Source: Drosophila pseudoobscura
Lineage: Eukaryota; Arthropoda; Insecta; Diptera; Drosophilidae
DNA length: 64,000 bases
Assembly: GCF_009870125.1 (NCBI RefSeq)
Contig: NC_046683.1
Span: 3,782,001 to 3,846,000 of the forward strand
Reading direction: 5' to 3'
Shown: positions 24,510 through 50,821 of the stretch, piece by piece
Layout: each line of letters begins with the position of its first letter
Numbering within the stretch: position 1 is the stretch's first letter
Translations under genes and position numbers: made by a program
Notes under the pieces: model-generated
The model's input: the letters and a program-made list of their open reading frames with translations, nothing else
Told to the model about the DNA's origin: nothing
Databases searched by the model: none

Positions 24510-25465
24510 ATGGGCCAACGGTCGCTGATCTGCCTGCCGCTGCTGCTGCTGCTGCTGGGGCCGCTGGGGGTGAGTAATCTCCATGATATGAAGATTAACG
24601 AATTCGAGCAACAGATTCACCCCACACCGGCGGGGTGCACAAACCGGTTGCAGGTTGCATTGCCAGCTGCGGGAACTATTTAAAATCCAATAATAGCTTT
24701 TCCAGGGGAATAGGAGTTTGCATAACCAATTGTACTTTTCCAATTGGTATTACCAGATAGCTTTAGGCCCTAACATTTGCGGAGCTCAGGAGAAACACTT
24801 CTGATTCCCATCTTGTGTCCATGGCAGCTGGAAAGATGCATATTTTTGATATAGTGGTCCCTATTTGTGTACTGCAGTCTAGTAAGTACTCGTACTGCAC
24901 TTGTACGTAAAGTGAGGAAACTTACAAACGAGCAAGAAAATGCTTTATGGATCGCAATCGTTTTACCCTCCTCTGAAGAGCTGAATGAAGACACATATTC
25001 TCTTGAGTTTACCGCTAAATGCAATTACAGGTGCTGCAATCCAGAGCTATGGCCAGACCCACGCCCACCCCCCCACTGAGAGCCCCCCAATCGCTGGCAC
25101 TGCTGCGGGCCCGCGACCAGTGCAGTGCGCACCTGAGTCACGCCCAGCGAATGCGCATGGATCGGATGCAGTATGAGAATCTGCCGCATGTGCAGCGATA
25201 CGTCCACTGTTTCTGGTCACGCCTGCAGCTGTGGCACGACGGCACCGGCTTCGATGCCCTCGGCATCGTCCACAGTTTTGGAGGGCCGCGGCGCCTGAAT
25301 GTGGAGCAGGCACTCCCTGCCATCAATGGGTGCAATGCGAAGGCGCGAAGAGTGTCGCATGGAGTCTCGGACTGGTGCTACAGAGCCTTCGCCTGTGTGT
25401 TGAAGACACCGGTGGGCGATTGGTATCGCCGGCACATGGCCGATGTCATCAACGGAAATGCCTAG
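24510..25465 (+). CDS. Obp8a: odorant-binding protein with atypical cysteines
   Basis: Exon 24510-24569 encodes a 20-aa signal peptide (LLLLLLGPLG end) with donor GGG|GTGAGT; exon 25031-25465 encodes the 144-aa remainder; total 164 aa. OBPs are small secreted carriers of hydrophobic ligands in sensillar lymph and other fluids. The mature chain has only five cysteines (DQC, VHC, NGC, DWC, FAC). Aligned on the conserved Ala after the fifth position (WCYRA), the C2 position is not Cys and the canonical C6 position is Lys, with a displaced Cys three residues earlier. That places it among non-classic OBPs. The symbol is inferred from size, cysteine loss and its neighbourhood beside a cystatin and an AN1 gene, not from alignment. 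Confidence 0.7.
24570..25030 (+). other. 461-bp intron of the OBP gene
   Basis: A GTGAGT donor and a TTACAG acceptor separate the signal-peptide exon from the body, the same place where the other OBP genes here tend to split early. Nothing else is recognisable inside. Confidence 0.6.
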
Positions 25466-25634
25466 GAGACGTCCACATCGGATCGGCTGTGGGTAGCAGT
25501 AGGCTGAGCGCAGTACAGCGTAACTTGACCTTTTTTGGATAGGAGATAGCTGCCAAAATCCCGAAAATATACACATTTACGTTGAAACAAAACAGACGAT
25601 GCGTCGTCATTGAACAGCGAAGCCGTTTGAAAAA

Positions 25635-26105
25635 ATGAAATCTTCAAAAGCACGCAGCTTTCACAAGCCGAATATAGCCGCTCTTCAGATCATGGAAGGG
25701 GAGAAAGATGTAGTCACGATCAGCGATTCAACCGTCCGACTGGGTCAGTCACTGGAGTCTGGCTTTTTATTGTCCCATGGTCTCTGTGTCGAGGCGAACG
25801 AACAGCAACAAACAATTCAGGATACCCAGACAACCGAACAGAATGGCGAACCGAAGGATAACACCAAGGAGGAACAGAAGGATACAAGTAAAGAGGCGCC
25901 AGCGGTGAAGAAGAATCGCTGCCACAAATGTGGCAAGAAATTGGGTCTGGCTGGGGCGTTCGAGTGCCGTTGTGGTGGCATTTACTGCGCCGTCCATCGC
26001 TACAGTGACCGCCATGAGTGCAGCTTCGACTACCGCGAAATGGGTGCCAATCAGATCCGTCGTGACAATCCGGTTATTGTGGCCAGAAAGTTGCCAGAGA
26101 TTTAG
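25635..26105 (+). CDS. AN1-type zinc-finger protein
   Basis: Intronless, 156 aa. The C-terminal third (about residues 95-135) is a complete AN1 finger with all ligands: CHKC, then CRC, then C, HR, H and EC in NRCHKCGKKLG ... FECRCGGIYCAVHR ... HECSFDY. The N-terminal two thirds is polar and apparently disordered, with an NTKEEQKDTSKE acidic/lysine stretch. No A20 finger precedes it, unlike ZFAND5/6, so this looks like a stripped-down, intronless relative, perhaps from an old retroposition. AN1 proteins act in proteasome or stress-linked ubiquitin handling; the specific role here is unknown. AATAAA is at 26126-26131. D. melanogaster CG15368 is a possible match from memory only. Confidence 0.85.
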   Translation: MKSSKARSFHKPNIAALQIMEGEKDVVTISDSTVRLGQSLESGFLLSHGLCVEANEQQQTIQDTQTTEQNGEPKDNTKEEQKDTSKEAPAVKKNRCHKCGKKLGLAGAFECRCGGIYCAVHRYSDRHECSFDYREMGANQIRRDNPVIVARKLPEI

Positions 26106-26718
26106 TTTCCGTACATACACATATTAATAAATAGTTTAGCTATCCAAAAATGCATCTACGATGCACAATTCACTCAGAAATAGTCCTGTGCAGTAAAATA
26201 CCAACAATAAAATAGCAGCTAGTCTCCTATCATATCATTTATTTCGAGTTCTTCGCACTATTATGCGGTCTTTCCATGTGGGCCATAAGATCCATTCTAT
26301 ATTATATGTATATCCTTCAAATAAAATAAATGAACAAATTAATCAAAAATATTTAATTAAAGGTTAAGACTTTTTTGAAATATCCATACATTGAAATAAC
26401 AATCAAAGTCGGCTATAATATGTTATTTTCAAAAATAGCGCCCATTTTCCGTTTATCGCACAAAAGTACCGATACTTTTTGTATCTGCCCTGTGCATCGA
26501 TGAATAGGAGCAAAAGTGGGTAGATCTAACAACGTAAAACAAAAGAAAAAAAGTGCAAAAATAAAAAAAGTTGTTCCACCGATAATATGTCCCACAAAAA
26601 TTTCCGTTTTAATGTTTGCACCAGTCCAAAAAATGATCACCTTGACCTTATTATCATATATCGATAGATTGATATATCAATAAGTACACATCCCTAAACG
26701 GCACCACGAGAATTTAAG
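26106..26718. other. intergenic with promoter of the ABT1 gene
   Basis: AT-rich DNA. Near the right end are a CATCGATG (26496-26503) and TATATCGATAGATTGATATA (26656-26675), DRE-like elements 45-220 bases upstream of the ABT1 ATG. No TATA box at a suitable distance. Confidence 0.5.
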
Positions 26719-27466
26719 ATGCAAAAAACTAAAACCAAAACAAAATCAAAACCAGAGCTACCAGCTCCAGCCGAACCGATGAACGTGGACAGTGATGCGG
26801 CTTCAGACGAAGAGGTCCAAGAGGAGGCAGATGCATCGGATGACGATGATGAAATGGACTTGGCCAACTTCAAAGCAAGCTCTTCCGCCACTGTTCAGAA
26901 AAAGAAACGCAAGAAGGGCATTATTTACATATCGAACATACCCAGACACATGAACGTGACGCGCCTGCGCGAGATCCTGGGGGAGTGCGGTAAGATCGGA
27001 CGCGTCTATCTCCAGCCAGAGAAGCAGTCAAGTGAGTGAAAGCACGTTCCTTACAAGCCACAGATTACTTATTATCTTCTTTTCGACCATAGGTGACAGG
27101 GCCAAGAAGAACAAGCGAAAGCGGTACAACATTCACTTCACCGAGGGCTGGGTAGAGTTCGAGTCAAAGCGTGTAGCCAAGCAAATTGTACCTCTGCTGA
27201 ACAACAAACAAATCTCGACGCGCAAGAGCTCCCAGTTCTACGATTCGTTGTGGAGCATGAAGTACTTGCCGCGTTTCAAGTGGGTCCATCTCACCGAACG
27301 CATGAACTATGAGCAGGCGGTACATAAGCAACGTCTGCAAACAGAGGTGTCACAGGCCCGCAAGGAGACGACGTTCTTCCAAAACAATCTCGACAAGAGC
27401 GAGTACCTTAAGAAGCAGGCCAAGAAGGCGAAAAAACTGGACCAAAACGCCAAGAATGGGGCTTAG
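26719..27466 (+). CDS. ABT1/Esf2-like ribosome-biogenesis RNA-binding protein
   Basis: Exons 26719-27031 and 27093-27466 give 229 codons (228 aa), a normal length for ABT1/Esf2. An acidic Asp/Glu-rich N terminus with lysine stretches precedes a single RRM: RNP2-like GIIYISNIPRH, then RLREILGECGKIGRVYL, and an insertion with a basic KKNKRKRY run, typical of Esf2, before FTEGWVEFESKRVAKQI. The C-terminal signature LWSMKYLPRFKWVHLTER followed by a lysine-rich helix is diagnostic of the family. Esf2 acts in the small-subunit processome at early 18S rRNA cleavages. It sits 0.9 kb from the PNO1 homologue, another small-subunit factor, on the same strand. Confidence 0.92.
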
Positions 27467-28398
27467 TTTTAAAACGGAACTTCTTTTATGTAGAAATATA
27501 CATAGTTTATGATTATCAATTACGTTTGCGCTTTCCATAAATGTACGGCACGACGTGACGTCGAAATTGAGTTGAAGCACTAACCATACAGTATATTGAT
27601 GTGCCAGTTCATACACCAAACATGTCGGAAACGGACGTTCTGGATTAGATCCCAGGGTCTGGCGTTCGGCTACCGCCGCTTCATCATGAGACAGCCAGCC
27701 CTTCAACGCTTTGCATGTGTTAGAGTTTGTGTTTTAAGAGTTTGGTTTTATATTTTCTGTTGTGGTTCGTATCACAGTTGGACAGAATTTCATCAATCAT
27801 TCACTTTCAAACACTCTTTGGCGCGCTCTCACATCCAGTCGATAGTATCGATGGCAGATGTCGATTTTATATGCAACGCAATAAAGATGAAAACTTACAT
27901 TTAAGCAATTTTTAGTTGAGACCCTCAGTTTCTAGCTAGCTAGTAATATTAAACCGAATGTAAAAAACGAGGAATATGATTCATCTTGAATACAAGTAGT
28001 GAGGTCAAAATTGAACCGATGGTATATTTACGGCATATCGGTATATAATGGCATACTTTGTCAATTTCATCAATCTACTAAATTTCATTTTCAACGGTAT
28101 ATAGAAATCCAATAAAAGCAGGTGTTTAGAATAAGCCAGTCAAGTAGAAAATTGATTCATCAATCGTATAAAATTATGTGGGCATGCCTAAATGTTCTAT
28201 ATAGATGGTAATATTCCACGGAATATCATAGACAAGGAATATGTAAAATAGATCTGTAATTCGTCAGTATATATACGGTATATTTTTAAAATGAGACGGT
28301 ATATTTTGGTATATTTCTGAGGGTCAGATCCGCACGTGGAAATTGAATTAATTCCAAAGAAAACAACGCAAATTCCAAAAACACCAGGACAAAACAGA
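27467..28398. other. intergenic between ABT1 and PNO1 homologues
   Basis: Contains the palindrome-like TCGATAGTATCGAT at 27839-27852, several GGTATAT motifs from 28019 onward and the Motif 6 array at 28276-28330. No coding support. Confidence 0.6.
28276..28330 (+). promoter_or_regulatory. Motif 6 array, promoter of the PNO1 homologue
   Basis: Three consecutive GGTATATTT units (CGGTATATTTTT, CGGTATATTTTGG and TTTTGGTATATTTC; the last an exact KTYRGTATWTTT match) end in CTGAGGGTCAGATC at 28317-28330, 70 bases before the ATG. The same 14-mer occurs in the SH3-gene promoter on the other strand. Confidence 0.65.
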
Positions 28399-29115
28399 AT
28401 GGAGGTTGAAAACATTAACGTGGACGCCTTTGTGCCGGCCAAGAAGGCACAGAAGCGCGGTGCGGTCAACACCCAGGACACGGAGATGCAGGTGGACCAA
28501 GCCACAGGCATCGAGGGTCTTGTCGCTGGGTCGACCCAAGCATCGGCCCCACCCCGCGCGAAGCGGATCAAGAGCGAGCTGAGGAAGGTGTCGGTCCCAC
28601 CGCACAGGTACTCCTCGCTCAAGGAGCACTGGATGAAGATCTTCACGCCCGTGGTGGAGCACATGAAGCTGCAGATACGCTTCAACATGAAGGCGCGCCA
28701 GGTGGAGCTGCGCGTCGGCCCGGAGACGCCGGATATAGCTAATCTGCAGAAGGGTGCCGATTTCGTGAAGGCCTTCCTCTGTGGCTTCGAGGTGGACGAC
28801 GCCCTGGCCCTTCTGCGCCTGGAGGATCTCTTTGTCGAGACGTTCGAGATCAAGGACGTGAAGACGCTGCGCGGTGACCACCAGTCGCGTGCCATAGGCC
28901 GTCTGGCTGGCAAGGGTGGCCGCACAAAATTCACCATCGAGAACGTGACCAAGACCCGCATTGTGCTCGCCGACAGCAAGATTCACATCTTGGGCAGCTA
29001 CCAGAACATCCAGCTGGCGCGACGTGCCATCTGCAACCTGATCCTTGGCTCGCCGCCCAGCAAGGTTTATGGCAATCTGCGCTCCGTGGCATCGCGCCTC
29101 TCAGAGCGCATGTAG
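28399..29115 (+). CDS. l(1)G0004: PNO1 homologue, KH-domain 40S assembly factor
   Basis: Single exon, 238 aa. The frame is open from a GTG at 28336, but MEVENINVDAFVPAKK from the ATG at 28399 matches the family start. The N terminus is disordered and basic; the C-terminal two thirds holds the degenerate and the true KH domains, with the signature RLAGKGGRTKFTIENVTKTRIVLAD, then IHILGSYQNIQLARRAICNLILG and SPPSKVYGNLRSVASRL. PNO1 (Dim2 in yeast) binds the 3' end of pre-18S rRNA and controls final cleavage by Nob1. AATAAA at 29239-29244. The symbol comes from my recall of the fly PNO1 locus next to HERC2. Confidence 0.95.
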   Translation: MEVENINVDAFVPAKKAQKRGAVNTQDTEMQVDQATGIEGLVAGSTQASAPPRAKRIKSELRKVSVPPHRYSSLKEHWMKIFTPVVEHMKLQIRFNMKARQVELRVGPETPDIANLQKGADFVKAFLCGFEVDDALALLRLEDLFVETFEIKDVKTLRGDHQSRAIGRLAGKGGRTKFTIENVTKTRIVLADSKIHILGSYQNIQLARRAICNLILGSPPSKVYGNLRSVASRLSERM

Positions 29116-29340
29116 GACAGTTGCCTCTCTGGCTGTGATTATGGATTAAGTGCGTCTAGGTTTTCGGTGTTTTTTTTTTCATCCGCAGGTGATCAAATGC
29201 TGCCCCATTGAAAGGAAAAACTTGCTCCTAACATTAGTAATAAATAAACATAACATGTATTTAAGCCTTTACAATGTACACACGACAATCACGACAAGGG
29301 GAGGATGCGCCTGACTGGAACTGGGAATGGAAATGGGCCC

Positions 29341-30570
29341 TTAGAGCTTGGTGAAGATCAGCAGCAGGAGCATAAAGAAGGTGATGGCCGCCAGGACCAG
29401 AATGATGCACATTTTACGATTCTTGCGCTGATACATCTCGGCCTTGTGCAGTTGTCGCAGACCCTCGGAGACCCGCGTCTGGGTCTGCTCCACATTGTAG
29501 TCGATGCGATCGAGCACGGTGCCCTGCTCCTGGACCATGTGGCCCAGGTCCTTGAAGATGTCACTGAGATCATTGATGGACTTGACAATTTTGGTGACCT
29601 CCTGCTCGCGATGCTCGGCTAGCTTGGAGTTCTCCTCTTCGAAGAGCAGCAGCTGCTGCTGAGTCATCCGATTTGCGGCCAGTGGCTTCTTGAAGTGATC
29701 GTCTATCTCCTGGTCGTCGTCCTCGAACAGATAGCCATTCCCATTGCCCTTGCCATTTACCGGCTGCAGGAAGTTGTCGAATGAGTCGACAAAGTTAATA
29801 ACCTCGCCGCCAGTGTCGCCGCCTGGCAGCCCAATTCCCATCCCCATCCCGCCCAGCTCGACATTGGTAAATTTGTCGCCGTTGTCAAAGTACTTTTGGG
29901 AGCGCTCCTCGCGTGAGTTGAGCTGCACCAGGTAGGCATTTTGGCTGCTGCGGAACTTGAAGGTCAGCTCCTGGAGCTGGAGCAGGGCACAGTGCACGGC
30001 ATTGGCGGTGAGGCGCTGCTCCGTTTTGGTGCCCATACCCAGGCTGGAGCGGACGCACTGTATGTGCCGGTGGGTGGATGTTATCAGCTTGCACACGATC
30101 TGGCTGAGTACCTCGATGTCGCATTCGTCGTCCCGCTGGTCATCGAAGGTCGGACGCAGCAGGTGGCGGGCATGCAGGGAGCCCAGTTCGTCCAGCTTTG
30201 GTTTGATTCTGTTTGAAATGGTAATGGGTAATGCTTCTGATTAGTCCAGGCCAAATGGCAGTTAGGGAAGTTTTCATCACCCACTTGGACATGGTGTACT
30301 GTGCCTCCTCGAACTTGTCCAGCCAGGCGGGAGGTGTTCCATAGTCGTCCTGCATCTCGAGGCCCTCCTCTGCCTCACGCACCGAATGCTTCAGCAGCCG
30401 CTCAGCATCGCTGCCCCGCTGAAAACGTTATTTTTCAAGGATTGAGCTGGATTGACGGCTTTCTTTGTTATTGATTTGGGGCTCCTTACTCGGTCATCGT
30501 AGTGATTTCGATTTTTTGAGGCATTGTTACGCATGATAACAAATACCTCCGTCAAATTTCGAGACGTCAT
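29341..30570 (-). CDS. Syx16: Syntaxin 16, trans-Golgi Qa-SNARE
   Basis: Exons 30490-30570, 30285-30418 and 29341-30208 join to 361 codons (360 aa). It begins MTSRNLTEVFVIMRNNASKN, the short N-terminal peptide (here FVIMRNN) by which Tlg2/Syntaxin 16 proteins bind Vps45-type SM proteins. The Habc part includes PPAWLDKFEEAQYTMSKIK and LHARHLLRPTFDDQ. The SNARE motif carries the Qa zero-layer Gln in VQEQGTVLDRIDYNVEQT, and a single C-terminal anchor (MCIILVLAAITFFMLLLLI) ends the chain. A Gly-rich insert (GMGMGIGLPGG) lies between Habc and SNARE regions. The protein drives endosome-to-TGN fusion. It is head-to-head with HERC2, 860 bp between the two ATGs. Confidence 0.95.
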
Positions 30571-31430
30571 GGTGTGTGGTGTGGGGTACGGCTTAGTAAT
30601 AGTCTATAGATAGCATTCTAGTGTCCTGATAACGGCTGGAAGGACCGAAAATATGCTTGCAAATTAAAAATAAAAGTTTTTATAATTTCTGTAAATAGTG
30701 TGACCAAAAATGAAAGTGTATTGAATACCGAAGCAGAAAAGTACACAGCGTTTTCTTTACAGTGCTGTTAAATACCATTTCATTTGATAGCCACACAAAC
30801 ATATTCGATAACCAAATGTAACAATAGGACGGCATATCGATATGTTCGTTTCTTTCGTCGGTATACTTGCGGTATGTTTTGAAACGGACGTCGGTATATT
30901 TCTGAGGTCGGGCGGTATATGTTATCGATAAATCCACTGACCCCAACTATTAATTGATTAAACGCATTCAAAAACATTTATTTTTGTTGGTGCATTAAAT
31001 AAACTTGGCTTGTTGTTTGTTGAAATAGAAGGCCCGTTTGAGCCACTAAAACGTTGGCGTGCCATACTAGCATAGTTTTAGCCTAGAAACCAAGAGACAA
31101 GTGCAAATTGGCGAAAGAAAAACTGCGATTCATTCTCGGGTCAAAATTTCTGACTGCAATTGCGTGCGTGTGTGTGTGTGTGAGTGTTGTCTGTGTGTGA
31201 GTGACGACATTGGCAGCGGCAGCGGCAGAGCCCGAGCCTCCTCTCCTCCCACGCCTCCCTCCTTGCATCGTACAAGGAAAAAAGGAAAATGTGCCATGTT
31301 GTTGTTGCTGCTGTGACTGCTGGTCTGAAGCCTGTGGGTATGGGTGTAGCCGAGGAAAGCTAGAGGACAACGTGAAGAAGAAGCAGCAACAGCAGCAGCA
31401 GAAGACCAAAACGAAAGAAAGATTTGAAAA
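30571..31430. promoter_or_regulatory. bidirectional promoter Syx16 / HERC2
   Basis: Minus strand: TGGTCACACTA at 30696-30706 is an exact Motif 1 (M1BP) site 126 bases upstream of the Syx16 ATG. Plus strand: GTCGGTATATTT at 30890-30901 is an exact Motif 6, continued by CTGAGGTCGG, followed by TTATCGATAAA (DRE) near 30921. A (TG)n run at 31161-31199 lies in the presumed HERC2 5' UTR. There is no TATA box on either side. Confidence 0.65.
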
Positions 31431-47668
<16,238 letters not shown>

Positions 47669-48665
47669 TGGACACGTCACACTAGCCACAACAGAGAATC
47701 GAAACTCACAGAGCAGTAGACCTTAGGTCCATTCCGTAGATGGATCCACTCCAATCCACTCCCACTCATTCCTTGAATATTAGGACGCAGATCTAAAAAA
47801 AACCACACACGAAGCCTTCAAAAGATACACACATACACAACGCATAACACATACACATAAATACACATATAGTATACATATAATATATATATATATATTT
47901 TAAATTAGCACATGCCACAGAGCAGGGCAGCGATAGACAGCGATGAAAGTGAAAGAGAACGATAGATATGATGACGGAGACAGAGACAGAAAAGTGAAAA
48001 AAAGAAAAGTTGAAAGAAGTTGAGAGAAGGTTCGATCGAGCGTTAATGAAACCAAAAAGCTAAGCGTTAAAGTTATTTCCATAATATAATATATATTACA
48101 TATACACCCCCTAAACATTATAAATCTAAATATAAATGTTAGTTGAAGCCGCCCCGTCCCCACCATCTCATAATTATACCTACACCTGCACCTGGCTTTA
48201 TCGTTAGACCACCACCCTACCCCCTCCCGCCCACCATTCCATCCAGATCCGAATAAAGCAGTTGATGGACTACAATGGACACTGCGCACCCGTACAAGCC
48301 ATTGCTAATGATCCAATTAAAGGTTACAAGAGGTGTTTGAAAGCGACGTAAACGAAAACTCTATTTAAAAAGTAAAAAATAAACTAAAAGCTAACTAAAT
48401 ACAAAAAAATATGAACATTTTCTCTATTCATTAATGCCAGTGTAAATGTCTATAAGACTTTAAAGGATTTCATTTGAGAGTACTTAACACGTGCCTGGGC
48501 ATTGGCCCGACAAAATCCCTTTTCAAAATTCATAAGCTATCCAGCCACACCGTTTTATTACTGTTTTATTTTTATTTGGATTAGCTTGAAATTTGGTTGT
48601 GCCCAAGAAAAACTTGGGCTCTGGGCTCTGGGCTCTGGGGCGTGGGCACCACCCAGAATCAAACC
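47669..48665. other. HERC2 3' UTR and convergent gap
   Basis: AT-rich with CACATA and TA repeats at 47825-47905, AATAAA at 48252-48257 and again at 48379-48384. HERC2 and the minus-strand DAPIT-like gene converge here. No ORF worth calling. Confidence 0.6.
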
Positions 48666-49626
48666 TCAAAACACTGAGGCATAGCCATCATTGTAGGAAT
48701 CATTGTACTGTGCATCTTCTGGTTGGGCCTGTCCTTCGTTCGCCCCAGTAGGAGACTCACAGCAGCGAGGACCTGTGCGTGGCTTCAGTGGAGTATTCAG
48801 CCCGCACTCACAGTCCATGGGCTCGTACCCGACTGCGGTCACTTCCCCGTCCTCGTTCTGCGTATGATCTGCCTGATCTGCTCGTCGCTCCTCTTGGTTT
48901 CTCTGGGACTTGGGAGGGGAAGTGGTGCTGGTGACGGAAGATTCTCCGCCCATGACGGCATTGAAGACGCCACTGAGCACACGGTAGACGGCACCGCCCA
49001 CCTGTCCCACTATCTCGCTAGCCGGACGCACATCATCTGCATCCTGGGCATCGTGCTGGTGTTGCCGCTGCATAAAGGACCTGGTGTCGTTTCTGCTGCT
49101 CTTCATGTCATAGATCGATTTCCGGTGCGGATTCTCGCAGGGGCATTTGCGACGAGGCGTCGCGACCCCACCAGACCCTGGCGGTGATGAGGAGGACGGT
49201 GGTGATGGTGGTTCGGCCCTGCACTCGTCGCTATGGTCCTGCCGTGCCTTAGCCGCCGAACGGCGCTGCTGCTCCCGATCATACTCGGACATGGCTCGCT
49301 CGGACCGCTCCCGGCACGAACCGCACGAGGGATCGGTCTCGTAGAAGCCCGTGTCGGAGTCGTGCCCTTCCGGTGGCGATTTCTGGTCGCAGCTGCAGCT
49401 GCCATCCGCCAGCATGCCACTGCCATCCTTTGGCTTCTTGCCCGATCCCCGGCGCATGCGGTATACGATATAGAGGAGGGCCATGGTCGCATACGTGACC
49501 TTGGCCACCTGGAGGGAAGGGCATGGGATGGGCACTATTTCAGAATGATCAAAGGATCAAGATACTTACATTGGCACGGCCATTCATCGTGCTGGCATTG
49601 AAGTGCTTCTTGAAGCCCTCGGACAT
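48666..49626 (-). CDS. DAPIT-like protein with long cysteine-rich C-terminal extension
   Basis: Exon 49570-49626 (MSEGFKKHFNASTMNGRAN) and exon 48666-49508 give 299 aa. The first 40 residues match DAPIT/USMG5 (ATP5MK), a tiny inner-membrane subunit that stabilises ATP synthase dimers: the FKKHFNASTMNGRAN motif followed by one transmembrane helix (TYATMALLYIVYRMR). A normal DAPIT ends about there (near 58 aa). Here about 255 hydrophilic residues follow, with repeated short cysteine motifs (SCSCDQ, CGSCRE, KCPCEN, DCECG, RCCES), Ser/Pro tracts and acidic stretches. A possible second weak helix is VGGAVYRVLSGVFNAVMGG. The intron falls right after GRAN, exactly as in the neighbouring paralogue. 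Function of the extension is unknown; mitochondrial location is inferred only from the N-terminal part. Confidence 0.8.
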
Positions 49627-49958
49627 CGTGCGGATTACCTTGGGGAAAGATCTCTGGGAGCTACGTCTGATCTGGGTGGAGCCCTAGTCGAAACTGTATA
49701 TATGATATAATAATATATTGAGAGCGACACGAGGGAACGAACAAGGCCTACTGCAATCAAAAAGAAATTGGTGTTGAAATGAGAGCCAGATGGCAACGGG
49801 AATTTATTAAATCAGAAAAGTTAACGCAATTTGGCAACAGGATACAGAGGCCAATGGTCTGGATCTGGCCACACATAGCCATCAGAGATTACGAATCAAA
49901 GAGACGGCAACATCTGACCAACTCAAGCCCAATGCCCTCCACCTCCTTCTTCTGATTT
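49627..49958. other. short gap between the two DAPIT-like genes
   Basis: About 330 bp holding the presumed promoter of the 299-aa gene and the 3' UTR of the 63-aa gene. A TATATGATATAATAATATAT stretch lies at 49697-49716. No ORF or clear TATA position relative to a start site can be assigned. Confidence 0.5.
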
Positions 49959-50214
49959 TTAGTGGCGCAGCAGGAGCTTCTGGCACTCCTTGCAGTAGAG
50001 CTTGGACTCGCGCCGCTGGGCCCAGGCCTGTCGGATCTTCAGCGCCACATAGGCGATTCCCAGACCGGCCAGCGTGACCTTTGAAACCTGAGGAAAGGAG
50101 ACTGAGAGTGAGCTCTTCGAATGGATACCATTTGGATGGCAGATCACTTACATTGGCACGGCCGCGCATGGTGCGGCTGTTGAAGTTATCCGCGAAGCTG
50201 AACTGGTCGGACAT
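49959..50214 (-). CDS. small DAPIT-like membrane protein
   Basis: Exons 50152-50214 (MSDQFSFADNFNSRTMRGRAN) and 49959-50087 give 63 aa, close to ordinary DAPIT length. It has the FNSRTMRGRAN signature, one hydrophobic helix (VTLAGLGIAYVALKIR), and a short basic tail ending CKECQKLLLRH. The single intron sits after GRAN|VSKVT, the same codon position and phase as in the adjacent 299-aa gene (GRAN|VAKVT), so the two are tandem duplicates. DAPIT proteins sit in the ATP synthase membrane sector. A role in a tissue-limited isoform is a guess. Confidence 0.8.
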
Positions 50215-50821
50215 CTTTGAGTTCTTAGAGCTGCTTGAACTTATTCGGTATGATTTTGAAAGAATTTGTGCTTGTTTGTTTTCTGCTTTTTAGATTCGAA
50301 TCAATGCAAAGTCAGGCAAAGCCTGCCCGAGACCCAGCCCCTGCCAACAAATATAGATGTTGCCATTGATTTTCCATTTGCATGAGCAGCTATCGTAGTA
50401 TTTAATCAAAGATGATGTTGTAGTGCTATTACGAGTGTTCTCCAATTGCATGATCGAAATACAGTCCGAGATTTATTTGAATGGGAGTGCCATCCGCGGG
50501 GCTGTAGCCGTGCGTGTGGCAGCCGACCGTTCAATTAATGCAGCAAGATTATATGGATTACAGCCCCACCAGCAGCCAACCAACAAAGATCAGGAAGTAA
50601 TCGGTTTACACTGTGCCCCGTAATTTGCACACCCTCTTGCATACTTGCTGGAGCCCTCTGGCACCAAGCCCACCCCCATATGGACCCATAGACTATCATC
50701 ATTTGCATGTCATTTCATCTTCGGGGGGCCTACGCGTTCCTGCCGTGGACTGCAAGTACGAGTATATAAGGAGTGTGGCCGGTCGGGGGCATTTGTTTAT
50801 TTGTTTGTTGAAAGTTCGAGC
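50215..50821. other. intergenic, DAPIT-like 5' flank and Obp19a promoter
   Basis: The two flanking genes are divergent. Besides the TATA box at 50763 I see no strong element and no supported ORF. Confidence 0.5.
50763..50770 (+). promoter_or_regulatory. TATA box of Obp19a
   Basis: TATATAAG lies 59 bases before the ATG at 50822, consistent with a start near 50795 and a very short 5' UTR. Confidence 0.75.

Noticed and set aside
28336-28398. Extended N terminus of the PNO1 homologue from a GTG
   Set aside because: Non-ATG start overlapping the Motif 6 promoter region; the ATG at 28399 fits the family start and length.
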